A stretch of DNA of 16,197 bases from an uncultured Actinomycetes bacterium (GTDB taxonomy: Bacteria > Actinomycetota > Acidimicrobiia > Acidimicrobiales > Acidimicrobilacustridaceae). Both the position numbers and the translations under genes were made by a program. This document shows, piece by piece, positions 1-6,296 of the stretch. The stretch spans positions 1 through 16,197 of the forward strand of contig CAMFLJ010000042.1 in assembly GCA_945957335.1 (NCBI GenBank). The letters are read 5' to 3'. Each line of letters opens with the position of its first letter. Positions within the stretch are counted from its first letter, which is position 1. Below the pieces are notes generated by a model. The model was not told the origin of the DNA. It did not search any database and was given only the letters and a program-made list of their open reading frames with translations.

Positions 1-487
1 TGGTGAGGCCGCGCATCGCCCACTTGCTGGTGGCGTAGGCGCTGAGCCCGTTCATGGCCTGGAGCGCGTCGATCGAGGCGATGTTCACGATCGACCCTCC
101 GCCGCCGGCCCGCATGTGGGGCACGACGGCGGCGATGCCGGCGTAGGCACCGGCGGTGTTGACGTCGAAGACGTGGCGGAAGGTGTCGAGGTCGGTGGTC
201 TCGATGCGGCCGAGGTGGAGGATGGCGGCGTTGTTCACGAGCACGTCGATGCGGCCGTGGGCGGCCATGACGTCGGCGACGACCCCCGCCCATCCGGCGG
301 CGTCGGTGACGTCGAGCTGGTGGAACGACGCGGCGCCGCCGAGCGACTCGGCCACCGAGGTGCCCTGCTCGACCCGCACGTCGGCCAGCGCGACGGTGGC
401 TCCCTCGGCCACGAAGCGCCGGGCGATGGCCTCGCCCGTGCCCCGCGCCGCCCCGGTGACGATGGCGACCTTCCCCTCGAGCAGCAT
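1..487 (-). CDS. SDR family NAD(P)-dependent oxidoreductase (C-terminus missing)
   Basis: This is a short-chain dehydrogenase/reductase, cut by the left edge of the window; 162 residues are visible of a family usually about 250 long. The Rossmann nucleotide-binding motif TGAARGTG is at residues 11-18, the NNAA motif at 85-88, and the catalytic triad is complete with S138, Y151 and K155 (YATSK). The visible half is intact and should be an active cytosolic oxidoreductase. Its fold class includes hydroxysteroid and glucose dehydrogenases, but the substrate cannot be read from the sequence. The ATG at 487 is preceded by a GGAGG-type ribosome binding site a few bases upstream, and the protein starts with the usual short LLEGKVAIVTG lead-in, so the start is firm. 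It diverges from the aldolase gene; the shared upstream region contains a perfect inverted repeat and no TA dinucleotide. Confidence 0.93.
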   Translation of the reverse strand, partial: MLLEGKVAIVTGAARGTGEAIARRFVAEGATVALADVRVEQGTSVAESLGGAASFHQLDVTDAAGWAGVVADVMAAHGRIDVLVNNAAILHLGRIETTDLDTFRHVFDVNTAGAYAGIAAVVPHMRAGGGGSIVNIASIDALQAMNGLSAYATSKWAMRGLT

Positions 488-563
488 CGCTCCCCCTCCG
501 CCGGCGGCCCCCCGGCCGCCCGACGAGCCCGGAGCTTGCCACCTCCGCCGCCCCGTCGTTCTC

Positions 564-601
564 GTGGAGGTTTCCCGCCGGATGCGACGGGAAACCTCCA
601 C
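564..601. promoter_or_regulatory. Perfect 14-bp inverted repeat, candidate operator or RNA hairpin
   Basis: The arms GTGGAGGTTTCCCG (564-577) and CGGGAAACCTCCAC (588-601) are exact reverse complements around a 10-base spacer. The repeat lies in the 230-bp gap between the divergent dehydrogenase and aldolase genes, 76 bp from the first start and 117 bp from the second. No T-run follows on either strand, so an intrinsic terminator is unlikely. A site for a dimeric regulator serving both genes, or a structured leader RNA, fits better. The function is inference; the symmetry is directly visible. Confidence 0.6.
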
Positions 602-717
602 AAGAAAGGAGAAAGGGCCGTTCGGCGGCGCGACTCGTCTGGCTCTCAGGCGCCGGAGAGAGAAAGCTGTGGGGGTCGGGACGAAGAGGTCCCGCTCCCG
701 CGACCCTCGAGGGCACG

Positions 718-1605
718 TTGAGCGCAGAGCAGTTGGAGAAGGTCCGTGCGGGCAAGGGCTTCATCGCCGCACTCGACCAGAGCGGCGGCAGCACCCCGAA
801 GGCGCTGAAGCTCTACGGCATCGACGAGTCGGAGTACTCCGGCGACGAGGCGATGTTCGACCTGGTCCACGCCATGCGGGCCCGCATCGTGACCAGCCCG
901 TCGTTCAACGGCGACCGCGTCCTCGGCGCCATCCTCTTCGAGATGACGATGGACCGCGACTTCGAGGGCAAGGGTGCCGCCGAGTACCTCTGGACCGAGA
1001 AGCAGGTCGTGCCGTTCCTGAAGGTCGACAAGGGCCTGGCCGACGAGGTCGACGGCGCCCAGGTGATGAAGGACATCCCTGGTCTCGACGAGCTGCTCGC
1101 CCGGGCCACGTCCAAGGGCGTGTTCGGCACGAAGATGCGCTCGGTGATCAAGCAGGCGAACGCCGCCGGCGTCGACGCCGTGGTGCGCCAGCAGTTCGAG
1201 ATCGGCAGGCAGATCGTGGCCGCCGGCCTGGTGCCGATCATCGAGCCCGAGGTCGACATCAACTGCCCCGACAAGGCCGCCGCCGAGGAGCTGCTGCGCT
1301 CGTCGATCCTCACCCAGCTCGACGACCTGCGCGAGGACGAGCTCATCATGCTGAAGCTCACGCTCCCCGAGGTCGACGACTTCTACAAGCCGCTCGTCGA
1401 CCACCCGAACGTGGTGAAGGTCGTGGCCCTCTCCGGCGGCTACAGCCGTGAGGAGTCCAACGAGCGCCTCGCCCGCCAGCACGGCGTGATCGCCTCGTTC
1501 TCGCGTGCGCTCACCGAGGGCCTCACCGCCCAGCAGAGCGACGAGGAGTTCGACACCGCTCTCGGCAACGCCATCCAGAGCATCTACGAGGCGTCGATCA
1601 CCTGA
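718..1605 (+). CDS. fda: Class I fructose-bisphosphate aldolase
   Basis: This cytosolic glycolytic and gluconeogenic enzyme cleaves fructose-1,6-bisphosphate to dihydroxyacetone phosphate and glyceraldehyde-3-phosphate by a Schiff-base, metal-free mechanism. The 295-residue protein closely resembles, from memory, the Staphylococcus-type class I aldolase (about 296 aa) along its whole length. Shared blocks include GKGFIAALDQSGGSTPKAL (residues 13-31), VTSPSF, GAILFE, VVPFLKVDKGL, FGTKMRS, GLVPIIEPEV, the LKLT stretch with the expected Schiff-base lysine, and LSGGYSREE near the C-terminus. The start is TTG at 718, with GAGG at 709-712 five bases upstream; it gives an N-terminus (MSAEQLEK) that lines up with the family. 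The gene stands alone. It diverges from the dehydrogenase and converges on the STAS gene through a strong hairpin terminator. No TANNNT-type -10 box is visible upstream. Confidence 0.96.
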   Translation: MSAEQLEKVRAGKGFIAALDQSGGSTPKALKLYGIDESEYSGDEAMFDLVHAMRARIVTSPSFNGDRVLGAILFEMTMDRDFEGKGAAEYLWTEKQVVPFLKVDKGLADEVDGAQVMKDIPGLDELLARATSKGVFGTKMRSVIKQANAAGVDAVVRQQFEIGRQIVAAGLVPIIEPEVDINCPDKAAAEELLRSSILTQLDDLREDELIMLKLTLPEVDDFYKPLVDHPNVVKVVALSGGYSREESNERLARQHGVIASFSRALTEGLTAQQSDEEFDTALGNAIQSIYEASIT

Positions 1606-1629
1606 TCCGCCGGGCCTGCGGGCCCCGAG

Positions 1630-1681
1630 CAGACGCGACGTCGATCGGCCCGGGCCTGGTGCCCGGGCCGATCCGCGTCTG
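1630..1681. terminator. Strong hairpin, likely bidirectional terminator
   Basis: A 13-bp GC-rich stem (1643-1655 with 1661-1673) closes a five-base loop. It is continued by an outer 8-bp stem (1630-1637 with 1674-1681), with five unpaired bases on the left side. It sits in the 84-bp gap between the convergent aldolase and STAS genes. There is no U-tract, which is usual for terminators in GC-rich actinobacteria. Confidence 0.75.
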
Positions 1682-1689
1682 GGACCGGT

Positions 1690-2121
1690 TCAGGTGGGGG
1701 TGAGGACCGCGACCATGTGGTCGAGGCCGACGATCTCCATGACCTGGGCGACCAGGGGGCTCGGCGACTGGAGCAGCAGCATCTGGCCGCGGCGCTCCTT
1801 GCCGAGGTGGATGTCGTAGAGCGCCCGCGCGCCGCTGGCGGTGAGCAGGGTGGTGCCACCGAGGTCGATGATCAGGTCGCGATCGATCGAGGCGGCGTGG
1901 CACAGCTCGACGAGCGAGTCGATGCCGTCGATGACGTCGGGCGCCACGAGCACGTCCCAGTCGCCGAGGCGGGAAGGGTCGCCGACCCCGACGAGGGCCA
2001 TCCGATCGAACATCCGAGTGAGGGTGGCAGCCTCCTCCGGATCGTCGAGAGGGTCTCTCTCGTCCGGGAACCACATGACTGGACCACCAACCTGACGGGG
2101 CACGATGGGCCAGCTGCCCAC
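1690..2121 (-). CDS. STAS-domain protein (anti-sigma factor antagonist-like)
   Basis: This 143-residue protein has a C-terminal STAS domain (about residues 50-143), as in anti-anti-sigma factors of the SpoIIAA/RsbV kind. These bind an anti-sigma kinase when unphosphorylated and so release a sigma factor. The diagnostic segment IIDLGGTTLLTASGARAL is at residues 84-101. Where SpoIIAA has Asp-Ser-Ser-Gly, with the phosphoacceptor as the first Ser, this protein has T94-A95-S96-G97, so the usual phosphorylation site appears lost. The first 45 residues are acidic and unassigned. The GTG at 2121 follows a well-placed promoter; ATG at 2076 (residue 16) is an alternative start. The gene lies 61 bp downstream of a PP2C-type phosphatase/HATPase gene on the same strand, its probable partner. 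STAS identity is good; the exact target is unknown. Confidence 0.8.
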   Translation of the reverse strand: MGSWPIVPRQVGGPVMWFPDERDPLDDPEEAATLTRMFDRMALVGVGDPSRLGDWDVLVAPDVIDGIDSLVELCHAASIDRDLIIDLGGTTLLTASGARALYDIHLGKERRGQMLLLQSPSPLVAQVMEIVGLDHMVAVLTPT

Positions 2122-2133
2122 CGATCACCTGTG

Positions 2134-2162
2134 ACCGTAAGCACGTCGCGCCGGTTCCACAA
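2134..2162 (-). promoter_or_regulatory. Probable sigma-70-type promoter of the STAS gene
   Basis: Read on the minus strand, a -35 hexamer TTGTGG (2162-2157) and a -10 hexamer TACGGT (2139-2134) are separated by exactly 17 bases. The expected transcription start is close to the GTG at 2121, leaving almost no leader. The STAS gene could therefore be transcribed independently of the upstream phosphatase gene. Confidence 0.45.
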
Positions 2163-2163
2163 C

Positions 2164-2180
2164 CCCCACCCGCTGTGGGG
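2164..2180. terminator. Small hairpin after the phosphatase gene
   Basis: CCCCAC (2164-2169) and GTGGGG (2175-2180) form a six-base-pair stem with a five-base loop, just past the stop codon of the phosphatase gene. It overlaps the region just upstream of the STAS -35 box. It may attenuate read-through into the STAS gene, but it is weak as a terminator because no U-run follows. Confidence 0.3.
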
Positions 2181-2182
2181 CC

Positions 2183-4270
2183 TCAGGCGTCGTCGGCGGT
2201 GGGGGCGATCTCGAAGCGCACCGTCTTGCCGGTGTCGTCGTAGTCGACGGACCACGAGCGAGTGAGGCCGTCGACCAGGTGCAGGCCCCAGCCGCCGATC
2301 CGCTCCAGGTCCATCGGCTGCGTGCGGAGCTGCCCGCGGCCACCGTCGCGGACGGTGCCGTGGATGGCGTCGGCGTCGTGGCGGAGGGTGAGCTCGACGT
2401 CGGTGCCGGCGTGGATGATGGCGTTGGCGACGAGCTCGTCGACGACGAGGCCGAGTGGGTCGACCAGCTCGTCGAGGCCCCAGCTGCGGCACAGGTCGAC
2501 GGCCCAGTGGCGGGCCTGGGTGACGCTGTCGAGCTCGGCCGGGAAGACGGCGGTGACCCCGTCGGAGAGCTCGGTGGCCTCGGAGCCGTCGGAGGCGGCG
2601 GCGTCGAGGACCCGCAGCACGACCACGACGAGGTCGTCGGTGAGCTCGTCGGAGCTGCCGGCGCTGTCGAGCACGAGGTCGGCGATCTCCTCGCACGAGG
2701 CGTGCTCGGGCGCGGCGTCGATCACGGCGAGCACCCGGTCGATGGCGGTGTCGAGGTGCTCGCGTCGGCCCTCGACGAGGCCGTCGGTGTAGGCGACGAG
2801 CAGCGAGCCCGGCGTCAGCTCCTCGGTGGTGGCGGCGGGGCGGCGCAGGCCGGCGCCGAGCACGGGTCGGCCGGCGCCCTCGAGGGTGCGCGCCGGCTGG
2901 CCGGGGGCCTTCACCAGCAGGGGCGGATGGCCGGCGCTGCTGTAGGCGAGCGTGCCCTCGGCGGGGCGCACGACCGCGACGAGCGCGGAGCCGAGGAAGG
3001 AGGTGTCGAGGTGCTCGACCAGCGGCTCGGTGGTGTCGAAGATGTCCTCGAGCGGGGTGCCGAGGCGGATGACGGCGTTGAGCGACGTGCGCAGCACCGC
3101 CATGCGGGCGGCAGCGGCGATGCCGTGGCCGGCCACGTCGCCGACGACCACCGCGGTCGTGCCCTCGTCGAGGGCGACGATGTCGTACCAGTCGCCGCCG
3201 AAGCCGATGCTGCGCCCGGCGGCCTGGTAGCGCACGGCGATCTCGAGGCCGGGCCGCTCGGGCTGGTCGGGCACGAGGTGGCGCTGGAGCTCGTCGACCA
3301 GGCCGGCGCGGAGGTCGGCGGCGCGGGTGCGCTCGAGGGTCTGGGCAGTGAGGTCGGCGATGACGACGAGCCGGGCCTCGGTGACGTCGTCCTCGGGCAG
3401 GGCGTGGCGCCAGCCGAACCCGATGGCGCCGATGGTGCCGTCGTCCTTGCAGAGCGGCGCCGCCGCCACCGAGACCAGCCCGGACGAGAGGGTGTCGTCG
3501 ACGAGGTCGGGGTAGCGCTCGGCGTTCTCCTCGAAGCTGGGCACGACGACGATCTCGCCGGTGCGGACGGCGTCGGTGAGCGGCGACGGCACGTCGAGGG
3601 GCATCGAGGTGTAGCGCTCGGCCACCTCGGGATCGAGCCCGGGCGGGTGGACGAACGTGATCGACCGCTCGGCGTCGCCGCGCAGGGCGAGGGTGACGAA
3701 GTCGGCGTCGACGGCGGCGGGCACGTGGGCGAGCACCGCGGCGGCGACCGCTGCGGTGGTGTCGGCCAGCGCCAGGGTGTTGGCGAAGTCGCTGAGCGCC
3801 ACGAGGCGGCGGGTGGCCGAGCGGCGCTCGGTGTCGGCCCGGCGCTGGTCGGTGGTCTCGAGGACGATGGCGGCGACGCCGACGCGGTGGTCGTCGAGCT
3901 GCACCCGGTAGAGGCTCTCGCTCCACGACCGCTCGACCCCGGGCTGGGCGGGCGTCTCGCCCACGATCTCGAGGTCGAGCAGCGGCTCGCCGGTCTCGAG
4001 CACGTGGCGCAGCGCGGCCAGCCCCTCCTCGGCCACTCCGGGGACGACCTCGGCGACGGTGCGCCCGACGTGGTCGGCGGCGGGCAGGCCGTTCATCTCG
4101 GCGAGCGCGTCGTTCACGAACACGAAGCGCAGCTCGTCGTCCCACAGCCCGATGCCGAGGGGCGCCGAGTGCAGCAGCGTGCCCAGCATGGCGCGCAGCT
4201 GGGGCCCGTCGGCCTCGACGAGCCACTGGTCACCGGAGCCCGATCTCTCCAGCGCCTCTGGTCGTTGCAT
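2183..4270 (-). CDS. PAS-GAF-PP2C (SpoIIE) phosphatase with C-terminal HATPase
   Basis: This is a 695-residue multidomain signalling protein. In order it has a PAS-like sensor domain (about 25-140), a GAF domain (about 155-315), a SpoIIE/RsbU-type PP2C phosphatase domain (about 325-555) and an HATPase domain of the anti-sigma kinase type (about 572-690). The PP2C metal-binding motifs are intact: GGDWYD (358-363), GDVAGHG (377-383), SAGHPP (445-450), YTDG (494-497) and TDD (544-546). The HATPase has its N-box (DELVANA, 611-617), DGGRG (642-646) and GGWGLHLV (659-666). One polypeptide can thus dephosphorylate STAS proteins and also phosphorylate them or hold a sigma factor. No membrane segment is seen, so it should be cytosolic. 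The reading frame stays open upstream to 4948, but that part is Arg/Pro-rich shadow. ATG 4270, with GGGGGA upstream and the PAS domain close behind, is the real start. The STAS gene follows. Confidence 0.92.
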   Translation of the reverse strand: MQRPEALERSGSGDQWLVEADGPQLRAMLGTLLHSAPLGIGLWDDELRFVFVNDALAEMNGLPAADHVGRTVAEVVPGVAEEGLAALRHVLETGEPLLDLEIVGETPAQPGVERSWSESLYRVQLDDHRVGVAAIVLETTDQRRADTERRSATRRLVALSDFANTLALADTTAAVAAAVLAHVPAAVDADFVTLALRGDAERSITFVHPPGLDPEVAERYTSMPLDVPSPLTDAVRTGEIVVVPSFEENAERYPDLVDDTLSSGLVSVAAAPLCKDDGTIGAIGFGWRHALPEDDVTEARLVVIADLTAQTLERTRAADLRAGLVDELQRHLVPDQPERPGLEIAVRYQAAGRSIGFGGDWYDIVALDEGTTAVVVGDVAGHGIAAAARMAVLRTSLNAVIRLGTPLEDIFDTTEPLVEHLDTSFLGSALVAVVRPAEGTLAYSSAGHPPLLVKAPGQPARTLEGAGRPVLGAGLRRPAATTEELTPGSLLVAYTDGLVEGRREHLDTAIDRVLAVIDAAPEHASCEEIADLVLDSAGSSDELTDDLVVVVLRVLDAAASDGSEATELSDGVTAVFPAELDSVTQARHWAVDLCRSWGLDELVDPLGLVVDELVANAIIHAGTDVELTLRHDADAIHGTVRDGGRGQLRTQPMDLERIGGWGLHLVDGLTRSWSVDYDDTGKTVRFEIAPTADDA

Positions 4271-4298
4271 GGGGCCATCCCCCGGTAGGCGTGGCGGC

Positions 4299-4304
4299 AA
4301 GTTA
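4299..4304 (-). promoter_or_regulatory. Candidate -10 box for the phosphatase gene
   Basis: On the minus strand, TAACTT (within GCTAACTTGCC) lies 28 bp upstream of the ATG at 4270. It matches the TANNNT -10 pattern seen at other starts in this window. No convincing -35 box is seen. The implied leader is about 20 nt and includes the GGGGGA ribosome binding site. Confidence 0.4.
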
Positions 4305-4353
4305 GCGATGTCGCGCCTGGCCTGCCCGCTCGGGTGGAGGATTCCTCGGGCGC

Positions 4354-4824
4354 TCAGCCGGGGTGGTGCTGGCCGACCTCGGAGGATTCTCGATCGGCCT
4401 TCGAGGCTGGGTAGGCGTGCGCCACGATCGCGGTGAGGGTGGCGGCGATGGCGACGCCGACGAGCACCACGACGATGTCGCCGAGGTGCACCTCGTGGCG
4501 CCCGAGGTGCACGACGACGGGCCCGTAGTCGGTGGCGGCGGCGACGAAGAGCGACACCACCAGGCACAGCTGCCACACGACCGCGACCAGCACCCAGGCC
4601 AGCACCACGCCCGTGGGCGGGCGCTCGGGGGCGGTCACCCAGAGCACGACGGTGACGGTGGAGGCGATGACCAGGCCGAAGACGACGGCGAGGGCGTCGC
4701 CGAGGTGCACGCCGTGGCGCGACGACAGGGTGAGGATCACCGGCCCGAACTTGGTCTGCGCGGCGACGAGGAGGGCGGCCGCGTTCACGAGCAGCCAGAC
4801 CCCGGCACAGAGCACCCACCTCAT
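4354..4824 (-). CDS. Four-helix membrane protein with an internal duplication
   Basis: I do not recognise a named family. The 156-residue protein has four predicted membrane helices at about residues 3-22, 43-64, 72-96 and 117-138, and a short polar C-terminal tail. It is an internal tandem repeat. FGPVILTLSSRHGVHLGD (26-43) and YGPVVVHLGRHEVHLGD (100-116) align, each after a helix and each leading into a similar helix (DALAVVFGLVIAST and DIVVVLVGVAIAAT). Each GPV...HLGD loop should face the same side of the membrane, giving a pseudo-symmetric pair. ATG 4824 is chosen because the first helix starts there and a TACGGT box lies 7 bases upstream, fitting leaderless transcription. An ATG at 4908 would add 28 Pro/Gly-rich residues with no ribosome binding site. 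The gene diverges from the ABC transporter pair. Confidence 0.75.
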   Translation of the reverse strand: MRWVLCAGVWLLVNAAALLVAAQTKFGPVILTLSSRHGVHLGDALAVVFGLVIASTVTVVLWVTAPERPPTGVVLAWVLVAVVWQLCLVVSLFVAAATDYGPVVVHLGRHEVHLGDIVVVLVGVAIAATLTAIVAHAYPASKADRESSEVGQHHPG

Positions 4825-4831
4825 GGGGGCG

Positions 4832-4837
4832 ACCGTA
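4832..4837 (-). promoter_or_regulatory. Candidate leaderless -10 box of the four-helix protein gene
   Basis: On the minus strand, TACGGT is followed by seven bases and then the ATG at 4824, the spacing expected for a leaderless transcript. The same hexamer serves as the -10 of the STAS gene promoter. The spacer region where a -35/-10 linker would lie is filled by the palindrome at 4841-4855. Confidence 0.5.
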
Positions 4838-4840
4838 CCG

Positions 4841-4855
4841 GCCGGACCGTCCGGC
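4841..4855. promoter_or_regulatory. Perfect 15-bp palindrome, candidate operator
   Basis: GCCGGAC-C-GTCCGGC is a perfect 7-1-7 inverted repeat. It lies three bases upstream of the TACGGT box of the divergent membrane-protein gene and so occupies the -35/-10 spacer. That is a classical position for a repressor or MerR-like regulator. Its core ACCGTCCGG resembles the nearby ACCGT-containing repeats. The symmetry is observed; the operator role is inferred. Confidence 0.45.
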
Positions 4856-4870
4856 GAGGGCTCGGCGGGA

Positions 4871-4932
4871 ACCGTTGCCGGCCGCCGAGGGCCGAGGGAG
4901 GTGCCCATGGACCACGAAGGGACCGTTGCCGG
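4871..4932. repeat. Two 11-bp direct repeats in the divergent promoter region
   Basis: ACCGTTGCCGG occurs identically at 4871-4881 and 4922-4932, 51 bp apart or about five helical turns. Looser copies ACCGTACCGG (4832-4841) and ACCGTCCGG (4846-4854) lie on the side of the membrane-protein gene. All four fall within about 100 bp between two divergent genes, which suggests binding sites for a common regulator. In GC-rich DNA some of this could be chance. Confidence 0.4.
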
Positions 4933-4955
4933 TGGCCGTCGCGGGCAACCTCCGT

Positions 4956-4961
4956 CATGCT
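4956..4961 (+). promoter_or_regulatory. Candidate -10 box of the ABC ATPase gene
   Basis: CATGCT differs from the TANNNT pattern only in its first base and sits six bases upstream of the GTG at 4968. No ribosome binding site precedes that GTG, so a leaderless transcript is the simplest reading. No good -35 box is seen. Confidence 0.35.
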
Positions 4962-4967
4962 CGGGGT

Positions 4968-5591
4968 GTGACCGAGCTCGTCGCGTCGAAGGTCTCCAAG
5001 CGCTTCGGCCCCACCACGGTCCTTGATCGCGTCGACCTGGTGGTGCACGCCGGCGAGGTGGTGGCCCTCACCGGGGAGAACGGCGCCGGCAAGTCGACCC
5101 TCATGAAGATCTGCGCGGGCCTGACCCGGGCCGACTCGGGCGAGGTCACGGTGGGTGGGCGCATCGGCTACTGCCCGCAGGTCCCGGGCCTGTTCGAGCT
5201 GCTGACGGCCGACGACCACCTGGTGATGTTCGGACGGGCGGCGGGCCTGGATCGGGCCGAGTCGCTGCACCGGGGGCACGGGATCCTGGCCGAGTTCGAC
5301 TACCCGCTCCACGAGAAGCGGGTGACCCGCGACCTGTCCGGCGGCACCCGCCAGAAGCTGAACCTCGCGCTCGCGCTGCTGGCCGACCCGACGGTGCTGC
5401 TGCTCGACGAGCCCTACCAGGGCTTCGACCGCGGCACCTACGTGAACTTCTGGAGCCACTGCGACACGTGGCGGAGCCAGGCCAAGGCGGTGGTCGTGGT
5501 GACCCACATGCTCGCCGAGCTGGAGCGGGCCGACCGCGTGATCGAGCTGGGGGCGCACGAGTCGCGCCGCGCCGACGGAGGTGGGTCGTGA
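4968..5591 (+). CDS. ABC transporter ATP-binding protein
   Basis: This 207-residue cytoplasmic ATPase subunit powers the permease encoded next to it. It has Walker A GENGAGKST (36-44), the Q-loop glutamine Q71 (YCPQ), the signature LSGGT (123-127, with Thr in place of the usual Gln), Walker B VLLLDE (143-148) and the H-loop H180 (VVVTHM). It is shorter than most ABC ATPases (about 220-300 aa), as in small exporter-type ATPases of the CcmA-like class. GTG 4968 is chosen because the domain begins within ten residues. The open frame runs upstream to 4875, but the extra 31 residues look non-coding. The stop TGA overlaps the GTG start of the permease (GTGA), so the two are translationally coupled. 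The transported substrate is unknown. Confidence 0.88.
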   Translation: MTELVASKVSKRFGPTTVLDRVDLVVHAGEVVALTGENGAGKSTLMKICAGLTRADSGEVTVGGRIGYCPQVPGLFELLTADDHLVMFGRAAGLDRAESLHRGHGILAEFDYPLHEKRVTRDLSGGTRQKLNLALALLADPTVLLLDEPYQGFDRGTYVNFWSHCDTWRSQAKAVVVVTHMLAELERADRVIELGAHESRRADGGGS

Positions 5592-6271
5592 GCTCGCTGC
5601 GCCGCATCCTGATCATGGCGGAGATGCACGGGCGCGACCTGACGCGCCGCCACGCCGCCCTGGGTCTGCTGGTGGCGTTGCCGCTGGCCTTCTACCTGGC
5701 GTCGCGCGGCACGGGCGACCGGTCGGTCGTGGCCGGCGGCGTGGGCATGGCGTTCTCGGTCTCGGGGGCGACGTTGTTCTCGATCCTGTCGTCGACCGAG
5801 GTCGACCAGCGCCTCGTCCTGGCCGGGTACCGCCCACCCGAGCTGCTCCTCGGCCGGGTGTTCTTCCTCGCCCCACTGGGGACGGTGATCGCGGCCGCGT
5901 TCAGCACCGTGATGGTCGTGGGGTCGTCCCCGACCCGGCCGTGGCTCACCTTCCTCGGGGTCGAGGCGGTGGCGTTGCTGTCGATCCCGTTCGGCCTCGC
6001 CGTCGGCGCCGCGGTGCCCCGAGAGCTGGAGGGCACCCTCGTGCTGATCGGGGTGATCGGCATGGAGCTGGCCGTGGGTCCCGACGCGTCGGTCGCCCGG
6101 GTGCTGCCGTTCTACGGGCCCCAGCAGCTGATCGAGGCCAGCCTCTCCCCTGACGGCGCGATCGTGGGCCCGCTGCTGCTCACCGCGCTCTACGGCCTGG
6201 CGCTGCTGCTCGTGGCCCGCGTGTTCGTCGCCCGTCGCGTCGACGTGACCCGCCATGCCCGTACGCTCTGA
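5588..6271 (+). CDS. ABC transporter permease, ABC-2-like, six helices
   Basis: This is a 227-residue integral membrane protein with about six predicted helices, near residues 23-39, 47-66, 90-111, 119-141, 148-163 and 190-213. A short positively charged N-terminus suggests the cytoplasmic side. It pairs with the preceding ATPase: the GTG start at 5588 overlaps that gene's stop, and GGAGG lies just upstream within the ATPase coding end. The helix number and size fit an ABC-2-type exporter permease assembling as a dimer. It has some resemblance in size to CcmB, but I see no motif that settles this. No LivH/LivM-type EAA-like loop is present, so it is not the permease for the binding protein that follows. 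The substrate is unknown. Confidence 0.78.
   Translation: MSSLRRILIMAEMHGRDLTRRHAALGLLVALPLAFYLASRGTGDRSVVAGGVGMAFSVSGATLFSILSSTEVDQRLVLAGYRPPELLLGRVFFLAPLGTVIAAAFSTVMVVGSSPTRPWLTFLGVEAVALLSIPFGLAVGAAVPRELEGTLVLIGVIGMELAVGPDASVARVLPFYGPQQLIEASLSPDGAIVGPLLLTALYGLALLLVARVFVARRVDVTRHARTL
6262..6267 (+). promoter_or_regulatory. Candidate -10 box for the substrate-binding protein gene
   Basis: TACGCT fits the TANNNT pattern and overlaps the last codons of the permease gene, 29 bp before the ATG at 6297. A start near 6274 would leave a leader of about 23 nt carrying the AGGAGGT ribosome binding site. This would let the binding-protein gene be expressed separately from the ABC exporter genes. Confidence 0.3.
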
Positions 6272-6286
6272 CGGGTCGGCGCACCC

Positions 6287-6293
6287 AGGAGGT
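6287..6293 (+). promoter_or_regulatory. Ribosome binding site fixing the start at 6297
   Basis: AGGAGGT is a near-perfect match to the anti-Shine-Dalgarno sequence, three bases before the ATG at 6297. It favours that ATG over the in-frame ATG at 6255, which lies inside the permease gene and lacks such a site. Confidence 0.8.
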
Positions 6294-6296
6294 GCC

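Noticed and set aside
2279..4288. Long plus-strand open frame (669 codons) opposite the phosphatase gene
   Set aside because: It is an antisense shadow: the translation is low-complexity Gly/Val/Asp/Glu text without domains, and the opposite strand encodes four intact domains.
4271..4948. N-terminal extension of the phosphatase frame up to 4948
   Set aside because: The added residues are Arg/Pro-rich with no family features and lie over the four-helix membrane protein gene. ATG 4270 has a ribosome binding site and sits just before the PAS domain.
4957..4971. Five-codon mini-ORF ATGCTCGGGGTGTGA overlapping the ABC ATPase start
   Set aside because: The ATG is better explained as part of the CATGCT -10-like box, there is no ribosome binding site, and so short a frame can occur by chance.
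6255..6296. Upstream in-frame ATG for the binding protein
   Set aside because: It lies within the permease gene, lacks a ribosome binding site and would displace the signal peptide from the N-terminus; AGGAGGT favours 6297.
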